Assembly: GCF_004571135.1 (NCBI RefSeq)
Contig: NZ_SPSB01000002.1
Location: 186,001-250,000 of the forward strand
Direction of reading: 5' to 3'
Source of the DNA: Algoriphagus kandeliae
GTDB taxonomy: Bacteria; Bacteroidota; Bacteroidia; Cytophagales; Cyclobacteriaceae
Length of the DNA: 64,000 nucleotides
In this document: positions 62,511 to 64,000 of the stretch, one piece after another
Layout of the letters: each line of letters starts with the position of its first letter
Position numbering within the stretch: position 1 is the stretch's first letter
Program-made: the position numbers and the translations under genes
The notes under the pieces: generated by a model
What the model was told of the DNA's origin: nothing
The model's database searches: none
What the model saw: only the letters and a program-made list of their open reading frames with translations

Positions 62511-64000
62511 TTTCTAAGTGGTTTTCCTTTGAAAAGAATGCTATGAATTCGTTCCAGCGTTTTCTTTTCACCTGTCAAACTCAAAAATGCTTCTCGCTCC
62601 AAATCGAGCAAGTATTGCTCTGAAACTTCAGTCGGAGCAGACAAATCACCACCTGACATAACCCAAGCAAGTTTTCTTGCAATTTTGGCGTCATGTTCAG
62701 AGATATAATTACCATAGATCATTCCTGTAATTCCAGCCTCAAATAGTGCCAAGGAAGTTTTTCCAAGTACTCGAATATTGGTCTGTTCCATAGGTTGGGT
62801 ATATCCAGCATCAGAAAGAGCAATCACTTTGGCCTTGGCCTCTGCTAGTTGTCGCTTGCGATTGAGAGTGATTCCATCTTGAGGTCTTAGATATCCTAAA
62901 GCTCGAGCTTCCTCAGCAGAGGTAGAAACCTTAGCCATTGCGATATTCATGAAATACTCCTGCAAGTGATTTAATTCAACATCTCCTGGGATCACTCGAT
63001 TGGAGAATCTTCGAGTCATTTCTTTTGTACCTCCACCGGCAGGAATCAACCCTACACCAACTTCAACCAATCCCATGTACAATTCAGCATGAGCTTGAAT
63101 ATGGTCTGCATGAAGAGAAAGTTCGCATCCACCTCCCAGTGCCATATTATGAGGAGCAACAACGACTGGTACGGAAGAATAACGTGCCCGCATCATGGTC
63201 TTCTGAAATTGGGCAATCATTAAATTGATTTCATCAAAATCCTGATCTCCCGCAAACATGAAGAGCATAGCTAAGTTGGCACCAGCAGAGAAGTTTCCTC
63301 CTTCATTACCAATTACCAATCCTTTGTAAGATTTCTCTGCCATGGAAATGGCTGTGTTAATCCCTTCGATCACTTCCGCCCCCATGGAATTCATTTTGGT
63401 ATGGAATTCCAGACCGATGACTTCATCACCCATATCGTAAATAGAAGCACCGGCATTGCCCCAGATCTTTTTATCGGCTGCTTTGAGCGTATCCAAAATG
63501 ATGAAATCACTTGTTCCAGGGATTTCTACATAAGATTTGCTGGGGATATCGTAATACTTCTTTTTACCGTTTTCTACTTTATAGAAAGAGTCATTTCCAG
63601 CATCTAGCATTTCATGAACCCAAGCAGCTGCTTTTTCCCCAGCAGCTTCCATTTTCTCAACGGTTTCTTTGACACCCAATACATCCCATGTCTCAAATGG
63701 ACCTAATTCCCATCCAAAACCAGCGGATACCGCTTGATCTATTCTATACAACTCATCGGAAATTTCTGGAATTCGATGTGAAACGTATTTGAACAAGTCA
63801 TAGAAAGAAGCTCGATAAAATTCACCAGCCTTATCCTCAAAATTGACTAGGAATTTGATTCGCTTTTTGAGATCATCAATTTCCTTGGATGCTTCTAAAG
63901 CTTTGAATTTTGGCTTTTCTACATCCTTATATTCAAAAGTGTTAAAGTCTAATTCTTTCAGTTCTTTTCGGCCATCCTTATGACGGATCATTTTGAAGTA
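62507..64000 (-). CDS. 3-hydroxyacyl-CoA dehydrogenase/enoyl-CoA hydratase, C-terminal part (cut by window)
   Basis: The reading frame runs off the window end (YFK precedes the Met at 63991), so the N-terminal NAD-binding part is missing here. What is visible is the end of the 3HCDH domain (HRIPEISDELYRIDQAVSAGFG near 75, WVLGVKETVEKM-like segment) and then an enoyl-CoA hydratase domain with GLVIGNEGGNFSAGANLAML and HNMALGGGCELSLHADH, IPAGGGTKEM. The order HAD-then-hydratase is the FadN-type layout of Bacteroidota and Bacillota. It is the first gene of the beta-oxidation operon. Confidence 0.88.
   Translation of the reverse strand, partial: YFKMIRHKDGRKELKELDFNTFEYKDVEKPKFKALEASKEIDDLKKRIKFLVNFEDKAGEFYRASFYDLFKYVSHRIPEISDELYRIDQAVSAGFGWELGPFETWDVLGVKETVEKMEAAGEKAAAWVHEMLDAGNDSFYKVENGKKKYYDIPSKSYVEIPGTSDFIILDTLKAADKKIWGNAGASIYDMGDEVIGLEFHTKMNSMGAEVIEGINTAISMAEKSYKGLVIGNEGGNFSAGANLAMLFMFAGDQDFDEINLMIAQFQKTMMRARYSSVPVVVAPHNMALGGGCELSLHADHIQAHAELYMGLVEVGVGLIPAGGGTKEMTRRFSNRVIPGDVELNHLQEYFMNIAMAKVSTSAEEARALGYLRPQDGITLNRKRQLAEAKAKVIALSDAGYTQPMEQTNIRVLGKTSLALFEAGITGMIYGNYISEHDAKIARKLAWVMSGGDLSAPTEVSEQYLLDLEREAFLSLTGEKKTLERIHSILFKGKPLRN

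Overview
The window looks like chromosome from a Bacteroidota bacterium, most likely a Cytophagales/Cyclobacteriaceae (Algoriphagus-like) heterotroph. Support comes from a GldB gliding lipoprotein, a DUF6090 protein, an S23-type four-helix-bundle ORF, many short-signal lipoproteins, a TTTG/TAnnTTTG-type promoter, weak Shine-Dalgarno signals and moderately AT-rich DNA. The genus is an inference. I saw no rRNA, tRNA, CRISPR array, transposase or phage gene.

Layout. 1-8.1 kb: mixed housekeeping and envelope genes (alpha/beta hydrolase lipoprotein, membrane protein, zinc-type oxidoreductase, S41 peptidase, amidohydrolase, a coiled-coil membrane protein). 8.1-31.7 kb: an energy/carbon block. A minus-strand LysR regulator diverges from dabB-dabA (bicarbonate/CO2 accumulation). 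After two or three small genes comes a run of plus-strand genes: a HEPN-like protein, a giant 1637-aa pyruvate:ferredoxin oxidoreductase, rnfC-D-G-E-A, an NqrM-like Cys-rich membrane peptide, a plant-type ferredoxin-NADP reductase, rnfB, a gamma-alpha fused KorA, KorB, and a 717-aa degenerate PFOR paralogue ending in a ferredoxin domain. 31.8-42.6 kb: unrelated small and extracytoplasmic genes (DUF4287/DUF5655, DUF2200, DUF1593 nucleosidase-like, DUF6090, esterase, class C beta-lactamase-like hydrolase, GH13 amylase). 42.6-55.1 kb, mostly minus strand: an exopolysaccharide locus (polymerase, GT2, flippase, chain-length protein, SLBB-type export protein, radical SAM, GT4, asparagine synthase) with gldB on the opposite strand inside it, preceded by nth. 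55.8-64 kb: a P1 peptidase, a cNMP-patatin phospholipase, then a minus-strand beta-oxidation operon (fadB-like, thiolase, acyl-CoA dehydrogenase) interrupted by a four-helix-bundle ORF.

The most interesting content is the 9.1-31.7 kb block. DabAB should raise cytosolic bicarbonate. Rnf can use the ion gradient and NADH to make low-potential ferredoxin. PFOR and KorAB run on ferredoxin and, in reverse, carboxylate acetyl-CoA and succinyl-CoA. Their clustering suggests an ion-gradient-powered reductive-carboxylation (anaplerotic) module in a heterotroph. The module carries unusual parts: a PFOR with large insertions and a fused ferredoxin, a catalytically dead PFOR-like ferredoxin carrier next to KorAB, and an NqrM-like factor and an FNR inside the rnf operon. 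The physiological direction is inference; the gene content and the lost catalytic residues can be read directly.
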